A stretch of DNA of 64,000 nucleotides from JALONH01 sp046329235 (GTDB lineage Bacteria > Bacteroidota > Bacteroidia > Cytophagales > Cytophagaceae), in assembly GCA_046329235.1 (NCBI GenBank), contig JAXLVA010000001.1, positions 2,852,001-2,916,000 on the forward strand, in the 5' to 3' direction. Under the pieces are notes generated by a model. The model was not told the origin of the DNA. It ran no database searches and was given only the letters and a program-made list of their open reading frames with translations. The position numbers and the translations under genes were made by a program. Of this stretch, positions 50,566 through 59,258 are shown one piece after another; the stretch's first letter is position 1; the number at the start of each line of letters is the position of its first letter.

Positions 50566-52017
50566 CTATTTTTTAAACATATAAAGTGCATTTGCATCTC
50601 TTTGCTTATTACTTTGTTTTACTAATAAATCCTCTTCTATAAACTTGTTTAAATAAATACGAACTGTGTTTTCGTTTATTCCAACAAAATCAGTGATCTC
50701 GCTTAAGGTTGCACTGTGAAAATTAAATAGATAAAAGAATATATTTTTTTGGGTATCATTATATACGTTCCAATTCTTTTCAATCGATTCCATTACAGAG
50801 TCATTAATCGTTTTGGAATGCCCACTTATTTTATTTCTTAATATCAATAATACATTACCATTTTTTTGGTAATACTCCGGAACAGAAAGCATCGATTTTT
50901 CCATGGATTCATAAATCCTTGAAACTCCTTCATTCAATTGTCTTACATATCCTAAATCTTCTAATACTCTCGCTACTCTTGGATTTCTTGCGTATCTTTC
51001 TGTTTTAATATTTTCAATTGTGACTTGAGCAGGTAAGGGTCCGCTATTACTTATTTCAAGACGATCATCAAAATGTTTGATATAAATTGCGTTACCCTGA
51101 ACATTATAAGAACGATGACAGAGCGCATTAACTATACCTTCTAACCATGCTTCTTCTGGATATTCGGGAACCTTTTTAAATTTACCCGAATTCATATCTA
51201 AAAAATAATAATCTTTAAACGACGCTTTAAGAAACTTTTTAATTTCATCAATTAGTCTAGGTATATTATTTTCAAAACGTTCGTCTTTTACCACATTATG
51301 ACTAGCTCCTGTTAACGCTTCTGTACCTTCATAACGAATATATCTTACCGATGCAGAAGTGATATATTTTTCAGGATCTTTAGCAAATAATAAAACCGAT
51401 GCATTTTTAAGTTTATATTCCGCTCCAATATTTGTTGCAAGATGTCTTTTTACTAATAGCTCGTGTATAGAGTTTTGATAATTTAACTTTGTCTTATATT
51501 CTTGTAACAATTCTTCATCTAAGTCTCTCAAATCAAACTCCCTTACCGTTTCTTCTTCAAATCGTCTGATAGATTTATCATATTCAAGTTTAGTTATTTG
51601 ATCTCTATCTAATAGCCGATTGGAATCTTGTACTCTCAAATAAACATTTTGATTGTCCTTACGACAAAAAATACGTTCTAACTCCTGATCTACATGAAAC
51701 AAAAAAACTAACTTTCCATCTATTTGAATTTCTTCTAATTCAATGTTACAAGCAGGATGTATAAAATCAAAAACCAATGTTCTATACTTAGTTAAGTTTT
51801 CTCCTAATGTTTGAAGATCTTCAATCTCCCCTTTATCCGAAACACCTAACGCCAATACTCCACCGTCGGCATTTAACATACCAATTAATTCTTCTGCTAT
51901 TTTGGTCGGTTTGATATCTCCCTCTCCAATGCCTTTACGTTCAAAATACTGATTTTCGACCTGGAATTGAAGATATTCCTTCGTAATCATTGAATTAATT
52001 TTTGATACTGATTCCAT
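50566..52017 (-). CDS. AlbA_2/Schlafen-type DNA-binding ATPase with C-terminal wHTH
   Basis: 483 aa. Residues 12-135 form an AlbA_2 (Schlafen-like) domain with ENQYFERKGIGEG and LIGMLNADGGVLALGVSDKGE (about 21-65). The HATPase_c_4-like region (about 235-390) includes EAWLEGIVNALCHRSYN, and NPRVARVLEDLGYVRQLNEGVSRIY. A winged HTH closes the protein (SHSATLSEITDFVGINENTVRIYLNKFIEEDLL). Proteins of this layout are frequent inside type I RM operons and act as regulators or ancillary defence factors. It is preceded by four TTAAGCAAGG boxes, consistent with autoregulation. Start at 52017; an ATG at 51990 is also possible. Confidence 0.75.
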   Translation of the reverse strand: MESVSKINSMITKEYLQFQVENQYFERKGIGEGDIKPTKIAEELIGMLNADGGVLALGVSDKGEIEDLQTLGENLTKYRTLVFDFIHPACNIELEEIQIDGKLVFLFHVDQELERIFCRKDNQNVYLRVQDSNRLLDRDQITKLEYDKSIRRFEEETVREFDLRDLDEELLQEYKTKLNYQNSIHELLVKRHLATNIGAEYKLKNASVLLFAKDPEKYITSASVRYIRYEGTEALTGASHNVVKDERFENNIPRLIDEIKKFLKASFKDYYFLDMNSGKFKKVPEYPEEAWLEGIVNALCHRSYNVQGNAIYIKHFDDRLEISNSGPLPAQVTIENIKTERYARNPRVARVLEDLGYVRQLNEGVSRIYESMEKSMLSVPEYYQKNGNVLLILRNKISGHSKTINDSVMESIEKNWNVYNDTQKNIFFYLFNFHSATLSEITDFVGINENTVRIYLNKFIEEDLLVKQSNKQRDANALYMFKK

Positions 52018-52024
52018 CTTTTAA

Positions 52025-52130
52025 CCTTGCTTATTGTTACTTAAACCTTGCTTAAACACTAAAAACCCCTAATTTTCAACATTTTGACAATTGTGGATAA
52101 CCTTGCTTAAGCCTTAAAAAACCTCGCTTA
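52025..52130. promoter_or_regulatory. Tandem TTAAGCAAGG boxes before the AlbA_2 gene
   Basis: On the plus strand CCTTGCTTA(A) is at 52025-52033, 52046-52055 and 52101-52110, with CCTCGCTTA at 52122-52130. A perfect DnaA-like TTGTGGATAA (52091-52100) sits among them. They fill the 122-bp gap between the 79-aa gene and the AlbA_2 gene. Confidence 0.6.
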
Positions 52131-52139
52131 TCTTAATTT

Positions 52140-52379
52140 TTAAGCTTTTTCAGACTCCGTAAGTAACATCCCAACATTCAAAAATGCTTTATAGGTAAAT
52201 ACCAATAATTGTGGCACTTTTGACCAGTTATCTATCTCATTTTCATATAATTGAATGATGTCTCCGACATTCATGTCGGAGACATCCCGAGCTGTTTTTA
52301 TATTATTAAGATGCTGAGCTAACTGCTGACGCGTAAAGTGATACTTACCATTAAACTTAAATCCCAATTGCTCATACAT
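52140..52379 (-). CDS. 79-aa protein of the RM operon with internal palindrome
   Basis: A small soluble protein, no family recognised. It has an N-terminal HTH-like segment (HFTRQQLAQHLNNIKTARDV) and a helical C-terminus (VPQLLVFTYKAFLNVGMLL). The coding sequence holds a perfect inverted repeat, GATGTCTCCGACAT/ATGTCGGAGACATC (52257-52286), with a 2-nt loop, over codons 32-41. It may regulate translation of the gene or be an RNA or protein-binding element. Located between the KAP and AlbA_2 genes, on the same strand. Confidence 0.6.
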   Translation of the reverse strand: MYEQLGFKFNGKYHFTRQQLAQHLNNIKTARDVSDMNVGDIIQLYENEIDNWSKVPQLLVFTYKAFLNVGMLLTESEKA

Positions 52380-52450
52380 TTATTATTGTTTAGCCCATTT
52401 AATCAAACATTTCACTTTTAACTTGGTATTTATAAGTTCTAGACTTTACC

Positions 52451-53863
52451 CTAATTTTCGCTTTTAAAACCCTCTGTTAAATTAATTTTATCTAATAAAT
52501 ATTTAAGTTTAATATCCGATAGTTCAGGATTATTCTTTACATGCTGTAAAGAATCAACAAGCGTCTTTTTTGTTTCGAATTTTTCTAAACTTGAATTAAT
52601 AGTAGTAAAACGATTTCCATCGTTTTCCATAATCAATATTTCTCTGGCATGTTCTTTTTTATCATTGTTATTAAAATGTAATAACATCGCTTGCAGGTAT
52701 ATTAGATTTAATCCATTTGTTCTGCTTTGAAAAGCTCCATTCAAATTGCTTGAAAACAAATCACATAATTGTTGAGCATTTAAATCTCCCTCTTCAATAT
52801 TTTTATAATCTGTATTTTTTATCGTTTTTAAATACACTAAAAAGAATAATATGGGCGTAAACACATTTTGACTTTGATGAAATGTATTCAATGTAATTCT
52901 AGTTAATCCAAAAACCTTTTCTAATTGACGCAAAGTAGTATCTGTACTATCAAATAATAACTCTACTGTTTTTATAAAAATTAGCTTTTCCGTCGAATTT
53001 GGATCTTTTTTTATTCTTTGTTCGGATCTAAAGAAGTCATCAAACGAATAATACTCATATAAATATTCCGAAAAATCTTTTATCGAAGGTTTAGGTAAAG
53101 TGAATTCTAAGTCTATAAATCGTCGAAGATATTCATCCGTATTAATATGTTCACTTCCATAAAATCCTTTTACTGAACTAGCTAAATGATTTTTATCTAT
53201 AGATAGGACAAACACAATTCCTTCTACCGTACAAAAATGTTTAATCTCTTCTAACAACTCTACTGCATAGGAAGGTCGACATCTATCTAATTCATCAATG
53301 ATAAAAACTACTGGTTTGTCATTAGTAGTTTTAACATACTCTTTAAGTGCTTCTCTGAATTCAATAATCGTTTTTTTCTTCTCTTTATATTCTTTTATTT
53401 CCTCTTCAAAAATTTCTGTTACTCCTTTAGCTGTGTTTTCTATAGCATCTGATATTTCTTCTGTATCTACATATTTTTTCACCACTGCTTTCACTAAGGC
53501 AGGAGCAACATTCTTTAGTAAGATGGACCCCTTTTCTAAAACTGATTGAAAGTTATTTTGATTCTCAACCTTTGTTATTTCTTTCAATTCAGACATTAAT
53601 GCTACTAATGGATTTTTGTCAAAATCATTTTCCCATGCATTAAAATAAATCGTTTGAAAATCTTGATTGATTAGATACTGCTGCCACATTTTAACAAATG
53701 TAGTTTTACCGGTTCCCCATTCATTATTGATAGCTAAGACAAAACCATCAGCATAAGTCTCCACAATATTGGTTAATACCTCAGCGTACTTCCCTCTGTT
53801 TAATTTACAGTGTAAAAAAGGATTTGCCTCATCGATTGAAATATCTGTATGTCTTAACTTCAT
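52451..53863 (-). CDS. KAP-family P-loop NTPase
   Basis: A 470-aa STAND-class NTPase of the KAP family. Walker A NNEWGTGKTT (46-55) and the KAP-typical YFNAWEND (73-80); Walker B VVFIIDELDRCRP (185-197), and SIDKNHLASSVKGFYG further on. The transmembrane insertion found in eukaryotic and some bacterial KAPs appears absent here; a charged helical insert (130-175) replaces it. PifA, the F-plasmid protein that excludes phage T7, belongs to this family, so a defence role beside the RM genes is plausible. Monocistronic spacing (143 bp) from hsdS upstream, 71 bp to the next gene. Confidence 0.85.
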   Translation of the reverse strand: MKLRHTDISIDEANPFLHCKLNRGKYAEVLTNIVETYADGFVLAINNEWGTGKTTFVKMWQQYLINQDFQTIYFNAWENDFDKNPLVALMSELKEITKVENQNNFQSVLEKGSILLKNVAPALVKAVVKKYVDTEEISDAIENTAKGVTEIFEEEIKEYKEKKKTIIEFREALKEYVKTTNDKPVVFIIDELDRCRPSYAVELLEEIKHFCTVEGIVFVLSIDKNHLASSVKGFYGSEHINTDEYLRRFIDLEFTLPKPSIKDFSEYLYEYYSFDDFFRSEQRIKKDPNSTEKLIFIKTVELLFDSTDTTLRQLEKVFGLTRITLNTFHQSQNVFTPILFFLVYLKTIKNTDYKNIEEGDLNAQQLCDLFSSNLNGAFQSRTNGLNLIYLQAMLLHFNNNDKKEHAREILIMENDGNRFTTINSSLEKFETKKTLVDSLQHVKNNPELSDIKLKYLLDKINLTEGFKSEN

Positions 53864-53912
53864 ACTAGTTTTTATTCTTTTTTATAAATTATCGCATTTG
53901 AACATTTCTTTT

Positions 53913-53938
53913 GTCTGAACCACTGATTGAATCTGATT
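53913..53938. repeat. GTCTGAA repeat, copy 1 (hsdS-KAP gap)
   Basis: GTCTGAACCACTGATTGAATC and a following GATT at 53913-53938. Related copies lie at 55257-55280, 55291-55314 and, reversed, 55772-55786, bracketing hsdS and the GxxExxY gene. Sequences of this kind often surround GxxExxY genes. Confidence 0.5.
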
Positions 53939-54006
53939 TGTATGAAGGTTATGATTATTATTAAGCTAAATAGTAATTAGAAAATATTAGTAATCATTAA
54001 ATCATT

Positions 54007-55254
54007 TTAATCAACTTCAATCAGCGGTTCAGACACCAACTCCCCTTTAAACGCCTTTTGCAAAATACTCTTTTTTAACTCTTCCAAATCCTCCAGTTTC
54101 TTTTCATAGATGGCTTCGAGTTTTTGAGTTTCTGCTCGAAGAGCATCCAATTGACGAACGATGGTTTGTTGTTCTGTTATTGATTTTGGCAAATTAATTT
54201 TAAGTCTTTTTAAATCTCCTAATAGTAAATTGGGCACTGCTGTTCCTGAAGATATTTTTACCAATTTTTTTAAATCTGATTGTAAAATGTAACAACAAAA
54301 ATTATTGTCTATTAAAGTTGATATAGTTTTTATTATAGCTACACTTTTCTGAAACGTTGTTTTATATGTCCTTGGATCATCTGGTGCAAATGATATACGA
54401 CCAATTGTTGCCCCTGTATTAACCATACAGATATCACCAGGTTTTAAATTTGTTCTTTTATGTGTTTCTTCAAATCCACTTTTTGTTATTTGCCTTGCTC
54501 CTTCGAAAAGAAGTGTTCCGTTTCTAACATCCTTTGCACTTAAAAAATAATATCCTGAATTTTCTTGATTTTCACAATCTCCATGCTTTCCGTCTGTTAT
54601 TAATGAACAAACTTCCCCCAACCTCTTCTCTTCCCAATCCTCCCCTTTATTCTCAAACACTCTCTGCAAATAACTTTCAAAAAGCTCTTTAGCATTTTTG
54701 AGATTTTGTTCCGCATTGGCTTTGGCCTTATCTATGGCTGCAAAAGACTCATCTAAAATAGCAACGATTCGTTTTTGTTCAGAGAGGGGGGGAAGGGGGA
54801 TTTCATAATTGCCTAAATCAGTAAATTTTAAGTTGTTTATATTTGCACCATCTGAGAGTTCATTAATAAAGTTTTTATAATTATCAGAAGTCATCAAATA
54901 AAAAATAAACTTTGATTCTAACGTTTGTTTGGGAATTACAAGTCCCATAAACCCACCAAATGCATAATTGTAATCCCTATCAATAAGAGCAACTTTACCA
55001 AGATGACTTTTACTTCCATTTGCGGTACAAATTATCAACGCCCCTTTTTTAACTTTTTTATTCTCCGGAACTAATAATGAAGAATTAATATATTTTAGTT
55101 CCGTTAAATCAAGTTCATTTTTATATAAGTCAATATTGTTTGAGCGTAAAACAATATTATCAGAAAAGTCAACTTCATCATTTTTAGAATAAGTTAAACC
55201 TCTGTAAAACTCACAAACCTCTCCCAATTTCTTTATTTCCCAACCTTGCTTCAT
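54007..55254 (-). CDS. hsdS: Type I restriction specificity subunit HsdS
   Basis: 415 aa with two target-recognition domains, each opening with the conserved WEIKKLGEVC...FYRG or DWEEKRLGEVCSLITDG motif (residues about 5-20 and 205-222). The conserved spacer helices are around 160-195 (LSEQKRIVAILDESFAAIDKAKANAEQNLKNA) and at the C-terminus (about 365-405). The two TRDs read half-sites of the bipartite target; the sequence recognised cannot be deduced. Located downstream of GxxExxY and upstream of KAP. Confidence 0.93.
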   Translation of the reverse strand: MKQGWEIKKLGEVCEFYRGLTYSKNDEVDFSDNIVLRSNNIDLYKNELDLTELKYINSSLLVPENKKVKKGALIICTANGSKSHLGKVALIDRDYNYAFGGFMGLVIPKQTLESKFIFYLMTSDNYKNFINELSDGANINNLKFTDLGNYEIPLPPLSEQKRIVAILDESFAAIDKAKANAEQNLKNAKELFESYLQRVFENKGEDWEEKRLGEVCSLITDGKHGDCENQENSGYYFLSAKDVRNGTLLFEGARQITKSGFEETHKRTNLKPGDICMVNTGATIGRISFAPDDPRTYKTTFQKSVAIIKTISTLIDNNFCCYILQSDLKKLVKISSGTAVPNLLLGDLKRLKINLPKSITEQQTIVRQLDALRAETQKLEAIYEKKLEDLEELKKSILQKAFKGELVSEPLIEVD

Positions 55255-55256
55255 TC

Positions 55257-55314
55257 GTCTGAACTGTGATTAAATTGATTTATACTTTTTGTCTGAATCA
55301 GGATTTAATTGATT
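55257..55314. repeat. GTCTGAA repeat, copies 2 and 3
   Basis: Two 24-mers, 55257-55280 and 55291-55314, start GTCTGAA and end AATTGATT with five mismatches between them. The second reaches 10 bp into the end of the GxxExxY gene and encodes its last residues. Confidence 0.55.
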
Positions 55315-55757
55315 CTTGGATTTACAGGATTTGAACCCGTAGGCTTTGTAGGCTTTGGAAGCACTTCATTAGGCGTTGAGAATTTGGAATTATAGACTTT
55401 TTTAAATTGTAGACTGGTAGATCCAAAATTGATAAGCAAACCAACCGGTAGATTATATGCTACCACATAATTTTTTGCTTGCGCTAAATGCACGTCTTCC
55501 AAATGAATCAACGCTTTTAACTCTACCACTACTTGATTTTCTACTACAAAATCTGCTCTCCTAGTTCCAACTTCTATTCCCTCATAGAAAATAGTTTGTT
55601 CTATTTCTCTACTAAATTTCAATCCCGCTTTTTCCATTTCTATGGAAAGACATCTTTGATAAATGACTTCCTGGAAACCGTTTCCCAAGAAATTGTGTAC
55701 TTTCATGGCACAACCATTTATCTTATATGTTATTTCGTCTAGCGACATCTTTTTCAT
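55305..55757 (-). CDS. GxxExxY protein, PD-(D/E)XK nuclease-like
   Basis: 150 aa with the name-giving motif GNGFQEVIY (25-33). Residues D69 (RRADF), E79 and K81 (VELK) fit the D-X9-E-X-K core of PD-(D/E)XK nucleases. The tail (PKPTKPTGSNPVNPRIN) lies in a repeat and is likely dispensable. GxxExxY genes are scattered through Bacteroidota and archaea, often inside defence loci, with no proven activity. Set between hsdM and hsdS, where it interrupts the normal order. Confidence 0.8.
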   Translation of the reverse strand: MKKMSLDEITYKINGCAMKVHNFLGNGFQEVIYQRCLSIEMEKAGLKFSREIEQTIFYEGIEVGTRRADFVVENQVVVELKALIHLEDVHLAQAKNYVVAYNLPVGLLINFGSTSLQFKKVYNSKFSTPNEVLPKPTKPTGSNPVNPRIN

Positions 55758-55771
55758 CTTTACATCCTGTT

Positions 55772-55786
55772 CATCCTGATTCAGAC
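55772..55786. repeat. GTCTGAA repeat, copy 4 (reversed)
   Basis: The plus strand reads CATCCTGATTCAGAC, the reverse complement of GTCTGAATCAGGATG. It covers the last codons and stop of hsdM (55781) and the gap to the GxxExxY gene. Confidence 0.5.
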
Positions 55787-57235
55787 AAGTAAATGAGCAA
55801 TATTCTTTAAAATCTCTTCGCTCTCTTTATCCAAGGCACGCATTTCTTTCAAAATTTCCTTCGGGCTGCGTAAACTAGATTCTTCTTTTTTATTCGGATT
55901 TTTAGCACTTAAGTCAAACGTACCTACATCCATATCTTTTAGATTTAATGTCCACGAGTTTTCACTTTCGGCAAAGGTCTTTTGCAGTTTCACAAAATCT
56001 GCCAAATCATTTTCATTTAGTGGATTGGTCTTACCTAAATTTCTATCTAAGTTCAACTGGTAATACCATATCTTCTGAGTCGCTTTTCCTTTTTCAAAAA
56101 ATAAGACCACTGTTTTTACTCCCGCACCCGTAAAGGTACCTCCCGGCAAATCCAATACCGTATGTAAGTTGCAATCTTCTAATAGTTTCTTGCGAAGGTT
56201 AATGGAGGCATTATCCGTATTGCTCAAAAACGTATTTTTAATAACCACTCCAGCACGGCCACCTGCTTTCAAACTTTTAATAAAATGCTGCATGAAGAGT
56301 GAGGCCGTTTCACCTGTTCGTATTGGAAAGTTTTGTTGTACTTCTGCCCGTTCTTTTCCTCCAAATGGAGGGTTCGCCAAAATCACATCGTACTGGTCTT
56401 TGGCTTGTATGTCGGCAATGTTTTCTGCTAGTGTATTGGTATGAATAATATTGGGCGCTTCCACTCCATGGAAAATCATATTCATAATGCCTATGATGTA
56501 GGCAAGTGATTTTTTCTCTTTTCCGTAAAATGTTTTCTTCTGTAATGTCTGAGCATCTTTAGTAGACAACGATTTTCCGGTATTCAAATAATTAAAGGCT
56601 TCGCATAGGAACCCGGCAGAACCACAGGCACCATCGTAAATCTTTTCGCCTATTTTAGGATTCACTACTTTAATCACCGTAGTAATTAACGGACGTGGTG
56701 TATAGTACTCCCCACCGTTACGCCCAGCATTTCCCATATTTTTGATTTTGTCCTCATACAAGTGACTCATCTCATGTTTCTCTGCATGAGTACGGAAACG
56801 TAAGCTATCTATTAGGTTTATAACTTCGCGTAAATTATATCCGCTTTGAATTCTATTTTTTAACTCACTAAAAATTTCACCTATTTTATATTCGATCGTA
56901 TCCGGAGACTCGGCATTGTTTTTAAATTTCTTTAAATACGGGAATAGTTTATTGTTCACAAAATCGGTCAGGTCATCGCCTGACATGGCGTTGTGATCCA
57001 AGTTTCCATTTTTCAATTTAGGCGCCGCCCATTTGGACCAGCGATACTTGGCATCTAAAATGGGTGTATAGGTTTTACCGGTTAACTCCGCAGAAGTAGC
57101 ACGATCGTTTTCTAAATCATCTAAATATTTTAAGAACAAAATCCAGGAGGTTTGCTCTACATAATCCAACTCACTTCCACAACCTGCATCTTTGTGAAGG
57201 ATATCATCAATGTTTTTAAATGTTTGTTCGAACAT
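55781..57235 (-). CDS. hsdM: Type I restriction modification subunit HsdM
   Basis: A 484-aa N6-adenine methyltransferase of the type I complex. The N-terminal helical HsdM_N domain (1-150) is followed by the SAM-binding motif DGACGSAGFL (201-210) and the catalytic NPPFGG (288-293). YTPRPLI (about 178-184) is the usual pre-motif. First gene of the defence operon. It would methylate the HsdS-defined site to protect the host. Stop codon in repeat copy 4. Confidence 0.95.
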   Translation of the reverse strand: MFEQTFKNIDDILHKDAGCGSELDYVEQTSWILFLKYLDDLENDRATSAELTGKTYTPILDAKYRWSKWAAPKLKNGNLDHNAMSGDDLTDFVNNKLFPYLKKFKNNAESPDTIEYKIGEIFSELKNRIQSGYNLREVINLIDSLRFRTHAEKHEMSHLYEDKIKNMGNAGRNGGEYYTPRPLITTVIKVVNPKIGEKIYDGACGSAGFLCEAFNYLNTGKSLSTKDAQTLQKKTFYGKEKKSLAYIIGIMNMIFHGVEAPNIIHTNTLAENIADIQAKDQYDVILANPPFGGKERAEVQQNFPIRTGETASLFMQHFIKSLKAGGRAGVVIKNTFLSNTDNASINLRKKLLEDCNLHTVLDLPGGTFTGAGVKTVVLFFEKGKATQKIWYYQLNLDRNLGKTNPLNENDLADFVKLQKTFAESENSWTLNLKDMDVGTFDLSAKNPNKKEESSLRSPKEILKEMRALDKESEEILKNIAHLLV

Positions 57236-57296
57236 TTTACTTTTGTTAAATGATTTTTACTTGGCTCAAAAGCCCAACTTTCCTATATAAATGTAC

Positions 57297-57336
57297 AAAA
57301 TGGATGCATTAACACCTATCCTCACGCATCCATTTT
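57297..57336. terminator. Terminator hairpin between the RM operon and TPR gene
   Basis: AAAATGGATGC (57297-57307) and GCATCCATTTT (57326-57336) are perfectly complementary with an 18-nt loop. It terminates the minus-strand TPR gene (stop 57402) and separates it from the defence island. Confidence 0.7.
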
Positions 57337-57401
57337 TCCCTTACACGAAAACTCGTGCCGGCGCATGATTTGTCTAATGAGAATCAATGTCCAGTAGGAA
57401 C

Positions 57402-59258
57402 CTAATTCACCTTATCGCCCCTCAACACTCTGAAGCGTTTGCGGGCAGCGGCGGTGTAGATGCTGCCGGGATAGTCGATTAAAAATTGTTGGTAGCAGGC
57501 CATGGCCTTTTCTTTATTCTTCAGATCGTAATCATAAATTTCCGCCAGTAGCATGGCCGCATCATCGCCGTAGATATCTCGGGCGTAGCCCGTTTTTATT
57601 TTTTCTAAGTCGCTAATGGCCGCTTCCGTCTTACTCATGCGACGCAGAATGTTAGCGCGCAACCAGTAGATATCATCCGTAAGGGTGTGACGCGGAAATT
57701 CTTTCAATAATTGTTCGGTAGCCGTCAGCGCCTGATCCAACTGCTGACGAAACAGCATCAACTCAATGGCCGCGTAGCGTTTCATGGCTTCTTCTGTGCT
57801 GTCCATCCCAATGTTCTCCTGAATAAAGATCGACATCTGAATAGCATCGTTCGAAATCTCGCGCGTGGTAGCCAACTTCAATACATCCAACTGCTCTTGC
57901 GCCAGTTCAAATTCTCCTTTGTAATAAAACAACTTGGCATTGCGCAACTTCGCCTCGTGACCCATGGGGTCTTCTTTGTAATCCTTTTCCACCTGCGAGT
58001 ACAATAGTGTGGATTCCCACGGCTCTCCGTCGAGCAGATAAATATCGCCCAAGTCTAGTTTGCATCGATTGACCAGTCGCTTGTCGGCATAGGGCGACGT
58101 AGTCGCCGATTTTAAAATTATCTTGGCCGTATCCGTTCTGTTTTCATAAAAAGCATAAAGTAACGCCAAGTTACGCAGCGCCTCTACGGTGATTTGATTC
58201 ACACCACGCTCACTCAGTAATTTTTTATAATCTACTATCAGCTGTTTCAGTTCTACCTTATCCACCGGGTAGGTGTTGCGCACTTGTTCTTCGCGCACTT
58301 GGATACTTTGTTTGCGAGCAGCGTTGTAGTAGTATCCGTCTTTGTAAGTAGTGATGATGTACTGGTAGGCTTCCAGCGCATGTTCGTAATCTTTATTTTC
58401 GCGGGCTATGTCGGCCACGTCCATCACCTTGGCGCCGGCACCTTTGGTACGTCTATCAATAGCCTTGGCTTGCGTCAGCGCCTTCGAAAAATTTTTCTGC
58501 TGCAGGCTTAACCAAAGTAACAGTTCATTGTACAGCAGTTCGTTGGGTTCTTTGTTGATACGATCATAAAGAACGGATTCCAATTTGTTAAAATCCTCCT
58601 CCGTGGCAAGCAGATTTTGTAATTCATTTTGAACGGTTTCAACTAAAGCCGGATTGGCTATAGCATAATTGATCAGTTCGTTAAAACACTTATCGGTGTC
58701 GCCCTTCTTTTTGTAAATCGAAGCCAGTTCAAAACTGTACGCGTAGCGGTCGAAATTTTTTCTGGAAGTGAGGTAGATTTGCTCTGCCCAATCGTACTCG
58801 TTTTTTTGAAGTAAATAATTGCCTACGCTAATTACTTTCAGTTCATATTTACCTATGTCGGAAGAAAGGTTTTGAATTTCTTTATTGGCTTTATCCGGAA
58901 GTTGTAATCGTTTATAATGTAAGGCTAAATCCACACGGTAATATTCATTGTCCGGAGCTTTGAGTTTAATGCACTTTTTAATCGTTTTTTCAGCTTCGTC
59001 GTATTTTTTAAGTTCGTATAAAGTCTCCAGGTAATCCGGGTAGATTTTAAACAGGTTTTCCTCTTTTTTTAAAATTGCGGAATAAGTTTCGAAAGCCTTT
59101 TCATATTCGTGGTTGTTATAATATTCTTTTGCGAGCTGAAAGTAATCTGTTTGAGCTTTCAAAAATAAAGGAGAAAATAAAAATACAATGCACAGAGTTA
59201 AGAGGTTCTGTTTATTATATTTATTAAAAAAGAAATTTAAATTATATATAATATTCAT
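57402..59258 (-). CDS. Exported tetratricopeptide-repeat protein
   Basis: 618 aa from the ATG at 59258; a GTG start at 59297 is less likely. The signal peptide (LTLCIVFLFSPLFLKAQ) is preceded by a short charged leader. From about residue 40 to the end lie TPR-type helical hairpins (EYYNNHEYEKAFETYSAILK, LALHYKRLQLPDKANKEIQ, YYKGEFELAQEQLDVLK, and a final YgaP/BamD-like TPR, AMACYQQFLIDYPGSIYTAAARKRFR). Coding GC content is clearly higher than in the neighbours. Likely a periplasmic scaffold; partner unknown. Confidence 0.8.
   Translation of the reverse strand: MNIIYNLNFFFNKYNKQNLLTLCIVFLFSPLFLKAQTDYFQLAKEYYNNHEYEKAFETYSAILKKEENLFKIYPDYLETLYELKKYDEAEKTIKKCIKLKAPDNEYYRVDLALHYKRLQLPDKANKEIQNLSSDIGKYELKVISVGNYLLQKNEYDWAEQIYLTSRKNFDRYAYSFELASIYKKKGDTDKCFNELINYAIANPALVETVQNELQNLLATEEDFNKLESVLYDRINKEPNELLYNELLLWLSLQQKNFSKALTQAKAIDRRTKGAGAKVMDVADIARENKDYEHALEAYQYIITTYKDGYYYNAARKQSIQVREEQVRNTYPVDKVELKQLIVDYKKLLSERGVNQITVEALRNLALLYAFYENRTDTAKIILKSATTSPYADKRLVNRCKLDLGDIYLLDGEPWESTLLYSQVEKDYKEDPMGHEAKLRNAKLFYYKGEFELAQEQLDVLKLATTREISNDAIQMSIFIQENIGMDSTEEAMKRYAAIELMLFRQQLDQALTATEQLLKEFPRHTLTDDIYWLRANILRRMSKTEAAISDLEKIKTGYARDIYGDDAAMLLAEIYDYDLKNKEKAMACYQQFLIDYPGSIYTAAARKRFRVLRGDKVN

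Noticed and set aside
52091..52100. Perfect DnaA box (TTGTGGATAA) as an origin
   Set aside because: A single site inside an operon promoter among other repeats; no cluster of boxes around it.
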